Assembly (NCBI GenBank): GCA_020725175.1
Contig: DYFM01000008.1
Location: 2,041-52,939, forward strand
DNA: 50,899 nt
Source of the DNA: Candidatus Paceibacter sp.
Lineage (GTDB): Bacteria > Patescibacteriota > Patescibacteriia > Magasanikbacterales > UBA922
Reading direction: 5' to 3'
The notes below the pieces were generated by a model. That model was not told the origin of the DNA. It ran no database searches and was given only the letters and a program-made list of their open reading frames with translations. Made by a program: the position numbers and the translations under genes. Shown piece after piece: positions 39,804 to 48,689 of the stretch. Numbering within the stretch: the stretch's first letter is position 1; each line of letters begins with the position of its first letter.

Positions 39804-42656
39804 ATGAACTTCATCAACAAACTTTTCGGAGACCAAAACAAAAAACACCTCAAGAAAATCCAACCAATTGTGGAACAGATCAATAGTTTGGAGTCTGAGT
39901 TCGAGCAGCTCAGTAATGAAGCGTTGCAGGCGAAAACACAAGAGTTTAAGGAACGGTTGAAAAACGGCGCGACACTCGACGATATTCTTCCGGAAGCCTT
40001 TGCGACGGTTCGTGAAGCATCCAAGCGAACGACCGGCATGCGTCATTTTGATGTGCAGCTTATTGGTGGATACGCGCTTCATACCGGAAAAATTGCCGAA
40101 ATGCGTACCGGTGAAGGAAAGACACTCGTTGCAACGTTACCAACGTACTTGAACGCACTTGAAGGAAAAGGTGTGCACGTGGTTACCGTCAATGATTATC
40201 TGGCAAAACGTGATGCGACGTGGATGGCGCAGATTTATGATTTTCTCGGTTTAACTGTGGGAATAGTACAAAATCAACGAGTCTCTTACTTATATGACGC
40301 GTCATTTAAGGGTGGACAAGAAGGGGAGCCTCTCGATGAAGAGCGCGATCAGCTTGGGAGTTTCAAAGTAGAAGATGAATTTTTACGCCCATGTTCACGG
40401 CAAGAAGCATATCGCGCCGATATTACGTACGGAACAAACAATGAATTTGGGTTCGATTATTTACGTGACAACATGGTGCAGGATATTACCGAGATGGTGA
40501 TGCGACCGGGGAGTGAAATGCATTATGCGATTATCGATGAAATTGATTCTATTTTGATTGATGAGGCTCGTACGCCACTTATTATTTCCGCGCCAGCTGA
40601 ACAGGCAACCGATCAGTATTATCAATTTGCTCGCCTGGTAAAACAACTTGATGAAAAAACTGATTACAATGTCGATGAAAAAATGCGCAGTGCTACCTTG
40701 ACGGAACAGGGAATTGGAAAATTTGAACAGTGGCTCGGAGTTGATAATTTGTATGTCCAAGGCGGAATTCGGATGCTCCATCATATTGAACAAGCCCTGA
40801 AAGCTGAAGTTCTCTTTAAACGTGACAAAGAATATGTGGTTGATAATGGTGAAATCGTTATTATCGATGAATTTACCGGTCGAAAAATGCCGGGCCGACG
40901 GTACTCTGAGGGGTTGCATCAGGCAATCGAGGCGAAAGAAGGGGTCGAGATTCAGCGAGAAAGTCAGACGCTGGCGACAATTACCTTTCAAAACTTGTTT
41001 CGCATGTACGACAAGTTGAGTGGTATGACCGGTACAGCAAAAACAGAAGAAGAAGAATTTTTCAAAATTTACGGTCTTGAAGTATTGGTGGTGCCAACAA
41101 ATCGTCCTGATCAAAGAAAAGACAATCCGGATCGAATTTATCGCACAGAAAAAGCCAAGTTTGCCGCGGTGGTAGAAAAAATTAAAGAATGTCAGAAAAA
41201 AGGTCAGCCGATTTTGGTTGGTACGATTTCAGTGGAAAAAAATGAAGAACTGAGTCTGCATTTGACTGCTGAAGGAATACAACACGAAACACTCAATGCC
41301 AAGAACCATGAACGTGAAGGTGAAATTATTGCTCAAGCCGGTCGTCCGGGAGCCGTGACGCTTGCAACCAACATGGCGGGTCGTGGAGTAGACATTAAAC
41401 TTGGTGGTGTTCCGGTGAATCCGGAAGAGCAGCAAAAAGTGTTGGCGGCCGGAGGATTATTTGTTCTTGGTACGGAACGACATGAATCACGTCGAATTGA
41501 TAATCAGTTGCGAGGTCGTTCCGCGCGTCAGGGTGATCCGGGTGAAACACAATTTTTTGTTTCGACTGAAGATGATTTGATGCGTGTGTTTGCCGGAGAC
41601 AGATTGAAAGCGGTCATGACCAGACTCAATGTACCGGAAAACATGCCGATTGAGCAGCCAATGATTAGTAAAATGCTTGAAAGCGCGCAAAAGAAAGTGG
41701 AAGGGTTTCACTTTGACTCTCGAAAACACGTGTTGCAGTATGATGATGTATTGAATCGTCATCGAAATGTGATTTACAAAAAGCGTCGACAAATTTTGGA
41801 ACTGGCTGCCAAGCAAGAAGGAAAGTTGGCTCCGGAGATGCAGCTTGTGTTACCTGAGGAAGGAGAGAAACAATACGGAACGTTAAAAGAAGTGTTGCTA
41901 GATAATATTGAGCAAGAAATTGAATTTGTTGTCAGTTTTCATACCACCAAAGTTGAGGAAACAGTAGAATCTGAGTCCGGTGAAGAAAAAAGTACCGGTT
42001 GGAACATGAAAGAAATAGTAGAAACGGTGAAAACAATATTTCCGCTTCAGCCAAGTGAGATGGAAACACTTATGACCATGGGTAAAGAAGGGGAAAGTAA
42101 GTTGGATGATGTACAAGCACGACATGAGATTGTGGAATACTTGCTCACGATAGCAAGACGTGAGTATGAAAAAGTGGAAGAGCAAGTAAAAGGAGCAGTG
42201 CAAGGAAATGAAGAAGAGGCAAAAAAACTGCAAAGCGCGGTTGAAAAAAATGTATTACTTCGTTCATACGATGCACTTTGGGTGGAACATTTGATTTCGG
42301 TTGATTATTTGCGTACCGGAATTGGTCTTCGTGGGTATGGTCAGCGTGATCCGTTGGTGGAATATAAAAAAGAAGCGTACCACTTATTCAATGAACTCTT
42401 GGCCAACATTCAAAAAGAAGTGGTGTACACATTTTATAAAGTGAGTGTTGGTATACAGCTCGCCCCAACCATTATGGCGGAAGACAAGATGGTGCTTCAG
42501 GGAGCAAAAAAATCAGAAGCTGAATCAAACAGTACTCCTCCAAAGCCTCGTACTGAATCGGGTGATAAGATTGGACGGAATGATCCGTGTTATTGCGGAG
42601 CGACCAAAGAAGATGGTGTTCCAAAAAAATATAAGCATTGTCATGGGAGACAATAG
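39804..42656 (+). CDS. secA: Preprotein translocase ATPase SecA
   Basis: A 950-aa motor that drives proteins through SecYEG. Walker A MRTGEGKTLVATL, DEIDSILIDEARTPL (DEAD-like motif), SGMTGTAKTEEEEF, ATNMAGRGVDIKLGG, and ESRRIDNQLRGRSARQGDPG are all normal. The C-terminal zinc motif is GRNDPCYCG followed by a five-residue insertion (ATKEDGVP) and KKYKHCHG. A second, dead copy of this motif lies in frame after the stop. No SecB is visible. Confidence 0.97.
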   Translation: MNFINKLFGDQNKKHLKKIQPIVEQINSLESEFEQLSNEALQAKTQEFKERLKNGATLDDILPEAFATVREASKRTTGMRHFDVQLIGGYALHTGKIAEMRTGEGKTLVATLPTYLNALEGKGVHVVTVNDYLAKRDATWMAQIYDFLGLTVGIVQNQRVSYLYDASFKGGQEGEPLDEERDQLGSFKVEDEFLRPCSRQEAYRADITYGTNNEFGFDYLRDNMVQDITEMVMRPGSEMHYAIIDEIDSILIDEARTPLIISAPAEQATDQYYQFARLVKQLDEKTDYNVDEKMRSATLTEQGIGKFEQWLGVDNLYVQGGIRMLHHIEQALKAEVLFKRDKEYVVDNGEIVIIDEFTGRKMPGRRYSEGLHQAIEAKEGVEIQRESQTLATITFQNLFRMYDKLSGMTGTAKTEEEEFFKIYGLEVLVVPTNRPDQRKDNPDRIYRTEKAKFAAVVEKIKECQKKGQPILVGTISVEKNEELSLHLTAEGIQHETLNAKNHEREGEIIAQAGRPGAVTLATNMAGRGVDIKLGGVPVNPEEQQKVLAAGGLFVLGTERHESRRIDNQLRGRSARQGDPGETQFFVSTEDDLMRVFAGDRLKAVMTRLNVPENMPIEQPMISKMLESAQKKVEGFHFDSRKHVLQYDDVLNRHRNVIYKKRRQILELAAKQEGKLAPEMQLVLPEEGEKQYGTLKEVLLDNIEQEIEFVVSFHTTKVEETVESESGEEKSTGWNMKEIVETVKTIFPLQPSEMETLMTMGKEGESKLDDVQARHEIVEYLLTIARREYEKVEEQVKGAVQGNEEEAKKLQSAVEKNVLLRSYDALWVEHLISVDYLRTGIGLRGYGQRDPLVEYKKEAYHLFNELLANIQKEVVYTFYKVSVGIQLAPTIMAEDKMVLQGAKKSEAESNSTPPKPRTESGDKIGRNDPCYCGATKEDGVPKKYKHCHGRQ

Positions 42657-42740
42657 ATTTGATCTCGTGTTGTAGAGCGAAGTCAGCCTTGGGCTGATGG
42701 TCGTGGCAAAAAGTATCAGAAGTGTCATGGGGCTGGGTGA
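42657..42740 (+). pseudogene. Vestigial SEC-C motif after the secA stop
   Basis: In the same frame as secA, after TAG, ATT and TGA, the codons read SRVVERSQPWADGRGKKYQK followed by CHGAG and TGA. This aligns without gaps to the SEC-C zinc motif DPCPCGSGKKYKKCHG, but the first two Cys are Trp and Asp. It is a lost or duplicated C-terminus. Confidence 0.6.
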
Positions 42741-42961
42741 TCTGAGGCTAGATATGTAGCTCAGGTCTTCAGGCCTGGTAGTATAGGAAGTGTTTCGTTG
42801 TTACATTGCTATATTGTTATATTGTTTTTGTTTGAGTATTGCTTATAGTAGTCAGATGTGTGTATGAGTCATGTTGATGTGTAAACAGAGAATGTATTGG
42901 ATGCGTTGCGGTTGCTAAATTATCATTTAAAAAATTCTTGCTCTGTAAGTTTTATTCATTT

Positions 42962-43229
42962 ATGTCAGTCATAAGAAAAAAAAATTGTTGCCCCATATTT
43001 TGATGCTGTTGTCTCTGGTAAGAAGAAATATGAATTACGTCTTAATGATTTTGATGTTCAAGAAGGCGATACATTGATTTTAGAGGAATGGGATGCGTTG
43101 TTGCAAAAATATACCGGACGTTCAATTGAAAAGAAGGTAACATACGTTGGAAAATTTAGTATAGACAAATTATTTTGGCCAAAAGAAGAAATTTTGGAAA
43201 AAGGAATTCAAGTTATTTCGTTGGAGTAG
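42962..43229 (+). pseudogene. DUF3850/ASCH-like gene with a frameshift at a nine-A run
   Basis: From ATG at 42962 the frame is MSVIRKK and then goes out of frame in the run of nine A (42976-42984). One base out, it continues as KIVAPYFDAVVSGKKKYELR, LNDFDVQEGDTLILEEWDAL and LQKYTGRSIEKKVTYVGKFS, to the TAG at 43227. With eight A the protein is 88 aa and has the DUF3850 pattern (YFDAVVSGKKKYELR, then GDTLILEEWD). It may be a recent frameshift, a sequencing error, or slippage-expressed. It lies between secA and secD, with no relation to secretion expected. Confidence 0.7.
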
Positions 43230-43354
43230 AATCGTTTGAGAAAGAACAATCTTTTCAAACAGATCGATATTTAGCAGTTTTCTTGATTGCCTCTGTTTTA
43301 TATATTTGGTAGCTTTATTACTTACCATATGAACTCTACGTGCCCAGAAACACC

Positions 43355-43383
43355 TTGACGAAAAAGGGGAAATACGCTACACT
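43355..43383 (+). promoter_or_regulatory. Promoter for secD-secF
   Basis: TTGACG, 17 nt, TACACT, 24 nt before ATG at 43407. Both hexamers and the spacing are identical to the dehydrogenase promoter (683-711). Confidence 0.65.
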
Positions 43384-43406
43384 ATGCCCATTCTGATATT
43401 TTTCTT

Positions 43407-45455
43407 ATGAATAAGCCAAATCACACACAGTCTCAACTTCGATCAAAAATTCGCTGGGGGGTATTTAGTCTGATTGCACTTTTGATTATTGCAATCTTTT
43501 TTATTCTCCCACGACCAGTGAATCAGGTCATCAATAAGGTGAACAGCGCGACCGGTATTGGGTTTCCAACCCTTCCGACTGAAGATTTTCGTCTTGGCCT
43601 TGATTTGAAAGGCGGAGCGCATCTTGTGTACCAAGCAGACACCACCCAATTTTCAGAAGCAGAAAAAGGCGAGGCAATTGAAGGAGTACGCGAGGTAATC
43701 GAGCGACGGGTCAATGGGTTTGGTGTGGGAGAGGCAAATGTACAGAGCACCAAAGTTGGTGTTGATTATCGATTGATAGTTGAATTGCCGGGTATTCAAG
43801 ATGTAAACGCGGCTATTAAGATGATTGGTGGTACGCCAATTCTTGAGTTTAAAGAAGAGAATGATATTCCACCACGAGACTTGACACCGGAAGAACAAAA
43901 AAGTATCGACGAGTACAATAAAGACGCGGAACAGCGAGCCAAAGAGCTTTTGAAAAAAATCAAAGATGGCGCATCATTTGAAGAAGTCGCACGAGAATCT
44001 TCAGAAGATACCGGAACAAAAGAAAAAGATGGTTATTTGGGATTTATTCCTGAAAGTGCCATGCTACCAAGTTTTCAAACCTGGGTAGAAAAAGCTGAGC
44101 CGGGTGATGTGTCTAAAACATTGGTGACTTCAACCCAGGGGTACCATATTTTGAAATTGGGTGAAACAAGAGAGGGTGAGCCACAGGTAACTGCCAGTCA
44201 TATTCTCATATGTTATTTGGGCGCGCAACGATGTGACAACGCTCAATACACCAAACAAGAAGCGGAAGCAAAAGCGAAAGAAATTTTTGAACAAGCAACC
44301 GCAAAAAACTTTGCTGATTTGGCAAAAGAATTTTCCACTGAGCCGGGTGCAGATACGAGTGGGGGAGATCTGGGAACGTTTGGTAGAGGAAGAATGACAC
44401 CGGCGTTTGAAGAGGCGGTGTTTAATGCTGAGGCTGGACAAATTATCGGACCGGTGGAAACGGAATTTGGGTATCATGTGATTTATAAAAAAGATGAACA
44501 GCCGTCAAAAGAGTATGAACTCTCCCATATTTTTGTGCGAACACAGTCGGCAACTGATATCTTACCTCCGCAGGATCCGTGGAAAACCACAGGTTTAACA
44601 GGTAAACAACTTGATAAAGCGGAAGTAGTGACTGATCCGCAAACCGGCGCGATTCAAATTGCTCTCCAGTTTGATAGTGAAGGAAAAGAACTTTTTCGAG
44701 ATATTACCACGAGAAACGTTGGGAAACCTATCGCTATTTTTCTTGACGGAGAACTTTCCGGCGCTCCACCGGTAGTGCAGACACCTATTACCGATGGGCA
44801 GGCCGTTATTACTGGAAACTTTACTTTGATGGAAGCTCGTCAACGGGTGCGTGACTTGAATACCGGAGCGTTGCCAGTACCAATTGAACTGGTTTCTCAG
44901 CAAACGATTGGTGCAAGTTTGGGTGCTGAATCACTACAAAAAAGTCTCTACGCCGGAATTGTCGGGGTAATTATTGTCATGATATACATGTTGCTCTACT
45001 ACCGGTTGCCGGGATTGATTTCAGTGGTGGCTCTTATTATTTATATCTCTTTATCGCTCGCACTGTTCAAATTGATCGGTGTGACGCTTACCCTCGCAGG
45101 TATTGCTGGATTTATACTTTCTATAGGTATGGCGGTCGACGCAAATGTCCTTATTTTTGAACGATTGAAGGAAGAACTTACATCTGGAAAATCTTTGAAG
45201 CTTGCAGTGGAAGAAGGGTTTATTCGAGCGTGGTCATCAATTCGTGATGGTAACATTTCCACGCTGATTACCTGTCTCATGTTGATTTGGCTTGGAACCA
45301 GTTTTGTAAAAGCGTTTGCGATTACGCTTTCCATTGGTATTTTGGTGAGTATGTTTACGGCTATTACCGCAAGTCGCTTATTCCTTCGTTTGGTTGTCCC
45401 ATGGATAAAAGACCGAGGCGGAGTATTATTCTTAGGTGGCCGGAAAGCTGAATAA
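43407..45455 (+). CDS. secD: SecD with two inserted parvulin-type (PPIC) domains
   Basis: A 682-aa export protein. N-terminal membrane helix (residues 17-34), then the SecD start of the P1 domain (FRLGLDLKGGAHLV, GTPILEFKEEN to about residue 152). Residues about 172-252 and 262-363 are two parvulin-like peptidyl-prolyl isomerase domains: DGASFEEVARESSED...GYLGF...GYHILKLGE, then ASHILICYLG...NFADLAKEFS...GGDLGTFGRGRM...GYHVIYKKDE; the start of a third (YELSHIFVRT, about 370) precedes the return to SecD (IALQFDSEGKELF, LDGELSGAPPV). Six membrane helices with GMAVDANVLIFERLKEEL follow. SecD uses proton force to pull proteins out; a built-in foldase is unusual. Confidence 0.93.
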   Translation: MNKPNHTQSQLRSKIRWGVFSLIALLIIAIFFILPRPVNQVINKVNSATGIGFPTLPTEDFRLGLDLKGGAHLVYQADTTQFSEAEKGEAIEGVREVIERRVNGFGVGEANVQSTKVGVDYRLIVELPGIQDVNAAIKMIGGTPILEFKEENDIPPRDLTPEEQKSIDEYNKDAEQRAKELLKKIKDGASFEEVARESSEDTGTKEKDGYLGFIPESAMLPSFQTWVEKAEPGDVSKTLVTSTQGYHILKLGETREGEPQVTASHILICYLGAQRCDNAQYTKQEAEAKAKEIFEQATAKNFADLAKEFSTEPGADTSGGDLGTFGRGRMTPAFEEAVFNAEAGQIIGPVETEFGYHVIYKKDEQPSKEYELSHIFVRTQSATDILPPQDPWKTTGLTGKQLDKAEVVTDPQTGAIQIALQFDSEGKELFRDITTRNVGKPIAIFLDGELSGAPPVVQTPITDGQAVITGNFTLMEARQRVRDLNTGALPVPIELVSQQTIGASLGAESLQKSLYAGIVGVIIVMIYMLLYYRLPGLISVVALIIYISLSLALFKLIGVTLTLAGIAGFILSIGMAVDANVLIFERLKEELTSGKSLKLAVEEGFIRAWSSIRDGNISTLITCLMLIWLGTSFVKAFAITLSIGILVSMFTAITASRLFLRLVVPWIKDRGGVLFLGGRKAE

Positions 45456-45477
45456 CTTTTGTTGATTATTATTCTGT

Positions 45478-46485
45478 ATGAAAGAATTTAATATCATTGG
45501 TACTCGAAAATACTGGTTTATTGTTTCTGGTATTCTATTTGCGACCGCAGTGGTACTCTTGGCTATCTTTGGGTTAAAACCGGGAATTGATTTTACCGGC
45601 GGAAGTCTCATGGAAATTCGCTTTACCGGTGAACGGCCAACGGTAGAGTCTGTTCAAAATGTGCTCGCTGATAACAACCTAGGTTCGGTCACTATCCAAT
45701 CTACCGCCGACAATGGATATCTTCTTCGCATGCGTTATATTACTGAAGATGAGCATCAGCAAATAATTGGTGAGATTCGAAATGCTTTTCAAACGGAAAC
45801 GGAACCGATACCAAATGTCACTGTAGAGGAACAGGAAGGTGCGGCAGTGGAAATTGTTGCGGCAGATACTGAGGAAACCAGTACTGTGGCTGCGGTGGGA
45901 AATCGCGTGATTGAGGAACGAGTAGAGACCATTGGTCCGGCAATTAGTGAGACGTTACGAACACGATCGGTTCAAGCGGTGGTTGGTGTTGTGATTGCGA
46001 TAGTCTTGTTTATCGCGTATGCGTTTCGAAAAGTCTCCAAGCCGGTCGCGTCATGGAAATATGGTGTTGTCGCGGTGGTGGCGTTGCTCCATGATATCGT
46101 GATTACCATGGGTATTTTCGCTTTTTTAGGATGGTGGAGAGGTGTAGAAATTGATATTCCATTTGTGGTAGCACTCCTTACAATTCTTGGTTACTCAGTC
46201 AACGATACTATTATCGTATTTGATCGGGTTCGAGAAATGTTGATCAAGCGCGGGTCAAGTAAATTTGCGGAAACAGTGAACATTGGTTTGAATCAAACTT
46301 TACCTCGTTCGTTAAATACCTCATTTACCACATTATTGGTACTTCTCGCCCTTTTCATGTTCGGTGGCGACACTATTCATAATTTCTCTCTCGCGCTTAT
46401 CGTGGGAATTATTTTGGGAGCATATTCATCTATCTTTGTAGCAAGTCCTTTATTGGTAGAATGGTCGGGACAGAAGGAGGCGTAG
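45478..46485 (+). CDS. secF: Protein translocase subunit SecF
   Basis: A 335-aa partner of SecD. TM1 (YWFIVSGILFATAVVLLAIFG, residues 11-31; start given as YWFIVSGILFATAVV), GIDFTGGSLMEIRF, a periplasmic loop, and the SecF five-helix block with VVALLHDIVITMGIFAF and GYSVNDTIIVFDRVRE. A longer and Glu/Ala-rich loop (AVEIVAADTEETSTVAAV, about 123-140) is unusual. 22 nt downstream of secD; surely one transcript. Confidence 0.95.
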   Translation: MKEFNIIGTRKYWFIVSGILFATAVVLLAIFGLKPGIDFTGGSLMEIRFTGERPTVESVQNVLADNNLGSVTIQSTADNGYLLRMRYITEDEHQQIIGEIRNAFQTETEPIPNVTVEEQEGAAVEIVAADTEETSTVAAVGNRVIEERVETIGPAISETLRTRSVQAVVGVVIAIVLFIAYAFRKVSKPVASWKYGVVAVVALLHDIVITMGIFAFLGWWRGVEIDIPFVVALLTILGYSVNDTIIVFDRVREMLIKRGSSKFAETVNIGLNQTLPRSLNTSFTTLLVLLALFMFGGDTIHNFSLALIVGIILGAYSSIFVASPLLVEWSGQKEA

Positions 46486-46595
46486 AATGTTGCACTACAC
46501 CACTACACCGAATAAACGAGTAAATTATATATTACTTTATAGGTGTTACGGGTTAGCGACGGTTTCTCGTTTTTGTTGGTAATAATGAATGTTAT

Positions 46596-46639
46596 GCACA
46601 AGGAAAAAACCTGAACTTTCGGGTTTTTTCTTTTTGTGC
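46596..46639 (+). terminator. Terminator after secF
   Basis: A long near-palindrome: GCACAA...AAAAAACC-TGAACTTTC-GGGTTTTTT...TTGTGC. The middle has stem plus T-run. The gap 46486-46740 also holds a CACTACACCACTACACC array (46494-46510) and CTATAGTGCTATAGTG words (about 46719-46734). Confidence 0.75.
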
Positions 46640-46740
46640 TATACTACTCTCGTTCATTTACCAGTGCATTCAGGTGGTTTTACACTTGAGTGCCTTAGTG
46701 CTATCGTGTTGTAATACTATAGTGCTATAGTGAAAATCAT

Positions 46741-46902
46741 GTGACAGAAAAATTTATTCGTCATTTTGTTTCTGCGATTGGAATGCTTATTTGCCTCCTG
46801 GCTTTTTTGGCCGGGTATCGGGCCGGACAAATGGGGTGGTGGTTTGCCGGGATTATGGTTATCGTGGTCTACATTGGAATCTACAAACTCATGGAGATGT
46901 AG
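46741..46902 (+). CDS. Small two-helix membrane protein
   Basis: A 53-aa frame from GTG: MTEKFIRHFVSAIGMLICLL, AFLAGYRAGQMGWWFAGIMV, then IVVYIGIYKLMEM. Two hydrophobic helices with a short GYRAGQ turn. The base before GTG is T, as for nearly all starts here. It ends 25 nt before the 475-aa membrane-anchored gene and is probably its partner. No family recognised. Confidence 0.6.
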   Translation: MTEKFIRHFVSAIGMLICLLAFLAGYRAGQMGWWFAGIMVIVVYIGIYKLMEM

Positions 46903-46927
46903 GTTTTTTTGATATTGGTATTTCTCT

Positions 46928-48355
46928 ATGGATTTTTCAGCTGTTTTCTCATATTTATCCACACTGTTTTCGCGTCCGGCTTCAGTGATAGTTTTTGACC
47001 TGTTCGCGTTGTTTGGTTGGTCGATTTTGGCGTACATGTTGTTGGTCGCGATGGTGAGTTTGTGGGAGGTGTATAAAAATATGCGTTACACCAAGGATTG
47101 GAAGTATGTGTTGCTTGCGGTTGATATTCCACCACTCAATGTTCAGACACCAAAAGCAGTTGAGCAGTTGTTTACGCACATTTTTAGTGTGATGGAACCG
47201 CCGTCGATTGGATATAAGTTTCGTCGAGGGTTTCAGCAGTACAGTTTTAGTTTTGAAATCGTCAGTATTGAAGGGTATATTCAGTTTCTCATTCGTACAC
47301 TTGATAAATACCGTGATGTGGTAGAAGCGGCTGTATACGCACAGTATCCGGAAGCGGAAATTACCGAAGTGGAAGATTATACGGCCGATATTCCAAGCAA
47401 TTATCCTAATGACACGCACAATGTTTGGGCGGCGGATTTTTTGTTAACACAACATTTTTCACAACCTATTCGCATGTATCAGGAATTTGAACACAGTATT
47501 TCCAAAGATACAGTGTTAAAAGATCCAATGGGGACATTTTTGGAAAGTTTTAGTCGTATTGGACCGGGGGAACAAATGTGGTATCAGTTGTTGATTGAGC
47601 CGGTGGAAGAAAAAAAATGGAAACCGGAGTGTATCAAAAAAATTAAAGAAATGATTGGAGAAAAGGCCAAAGGCGGCGGAAGTAAAATCGCTGATACGTT
47701 GACTACCGTGCCAATTAAAACTCTTGAGATGCTGGGTGATGAAATTTTTGGTCGCGAGGCATCTTCCGGTGGTGATAAAGGTGGGGGAGAACCACCAAAT
47801 ACAATTTTGTACATGACTCCAGGGCAAAAGAAGTTGCTCGAAGCCATGGAAGCCAAAATTTCCAAAATTGGATTCAAGACCATGATTCGAGCAATTTATG
47901 TGGCCAGAAAGGAAGTGTTCAATCCTTCTCGTGGAGTAAATTCATTGGTCGGAGCGATGAATCAGTTTAATGATCCAAGTTCGAATTCACTACTTCCAAA
48001 ATATCTGACGTCAGCTCAGTATCTGCATGCTGCCAAACGAAAGGATAGACGACGCACAATTCTTATGAAGGCGTATAAAGATCGCAATATGTATGCGGCG
48101 AAAGATCCGTATGTATTGAATGTGGAGGAGTTGGCGACGATTTGGCACTTCCCTATGTCGCATGTGAAGACGCCGATGGTACAAAAAGCACAAGGCAAGC
48201 GATCTGAACCACCGGCTGGACTTCCGGTTGAACCATTTGTCTCTCCTCAAGAATTGCCGTCGTCTGATCAAAAAGCACTTCCACCACACAAAACTCCATA
48301 CTACACTGATTCCGGTGATGTGGGGTATGGTGATAATGAAGTGAAGCTGGGGTGA
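46928..48355 (+). CDS. Membrane-anchored protein, unknown; resembles N-terminal domain of CPR conjugation-like ATPases
   Basis: A 475-aa protein. One membrane helix near residues 20-45 (VIVFDLFALFGWSILAYMLL) is followed by a long cytoplasmic domain. Features are a YVLLAVDIPPLNVQTPKAVE segment, a Gly-rich loop EASSGGDKGGGEPP, and VLNVEELATIWHFPMSHVKTP near residue 400. From memory, ELATxxHFP close to a VKTP is found in the N-terminal part of membrane-bound VirD4/HerA-like ATPases of related bacteria; here no ATPase motif follows. The C-terminus is Pro-rich. Call uncertain. Confidence 0.4.
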   Translation: MDFSAVFSYLSTLFSRPASVIVFDLFALFGWSILAYMLLVAMVSLWEVYKNMRYTKDWKYVLLAVDIPPLNVQTPKAVEQLFTHIFSVMEPPSIGYKFRRGFQQYSFSFEIVSIEGYIQFLIRTLDKYRDVVEAAVYAQYPEAEITEVEDYTADIPSNYPNDTHNVWAADFLLTQHFSQPIRMYQEFEHSISKDTVLKDPMGTFLESFSRIGPGEQMWYQLLIEPVEEKKWKPECIKKIKEMIGEKAKGGGSKIADTLTTVPIKTLEMLGDEIFGREASSGGDKGGGEPPNTILYMTPGQKKLLEAMEAKISKIGFKTMIRAIYVARKEVFNPSRGVNSLVGAMNQFNDPSSNSLLPKYLTSAQYLHAAKRKDRRRTILMKAYKDRNMYAAKDPYVLNVEELATIWHFPMSHVKTPMVQKAQGKRSEPPAGLPVEPFVSPQELPSSDQKALPPHKTPYYTDSGDVGYGDNEVKLG

Positions 48356-48373
48356 TTTTTTGTAGATGTGTAG

Positions 48374-48651
48374 GTAAGTCAGTACGCAGAGTAAGCAGAT
48401 TAGGCAGAGTACGCTCACTCTTTATCAAACTTCATTCCGCCCACAGACTTAGGCGTGCATAGCAAGGCGGACGAGGGTCTTATTCCCCGTCGCTTCCGCC
48501 ATATATAGTGAGGGCGGACAAGTGCTGCGGATTTTCCTATAGTGATACCCCCGTCTACTTTCAGCGGGGAAATTCATTATGCAGTAGAAGCTTAATCTGC
48601 CTAATCTGCTTACTCTGCCTATTCTGCTTACTTGCCGACTCTGTATAATCT
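48374..48651. repeat. Large inverted-repeat element filling a 404-bp gap
   Basis: Left arm about 48374-48413 (GTAAGTCAGTACGCAGAGTA, then AGCAGATTAGGCAGAGTACG) is complementary to about 48590-48651 (CTTAATCTGCCTAATCTGCT, then TACTCTGCCTATTCTGCTTA). Between them lies a GC-richer core of degraded CCGCC palindromes (48436-48515) and CCCCGTC/GACGGGG-type pairs. Same words as at 16574-16660. Confidence 0.75.
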
Positions 48652-48689
48652 GTCCCTACTGCACTATCCACAGCCCATACTGATAATTC

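Noticed and set aside
39548-40039. A 163-codon minus-strand frame before secA
   Set aside because: It overlaps the start of secA and the palindrome-rich gap; composition is that of a shadow frame.
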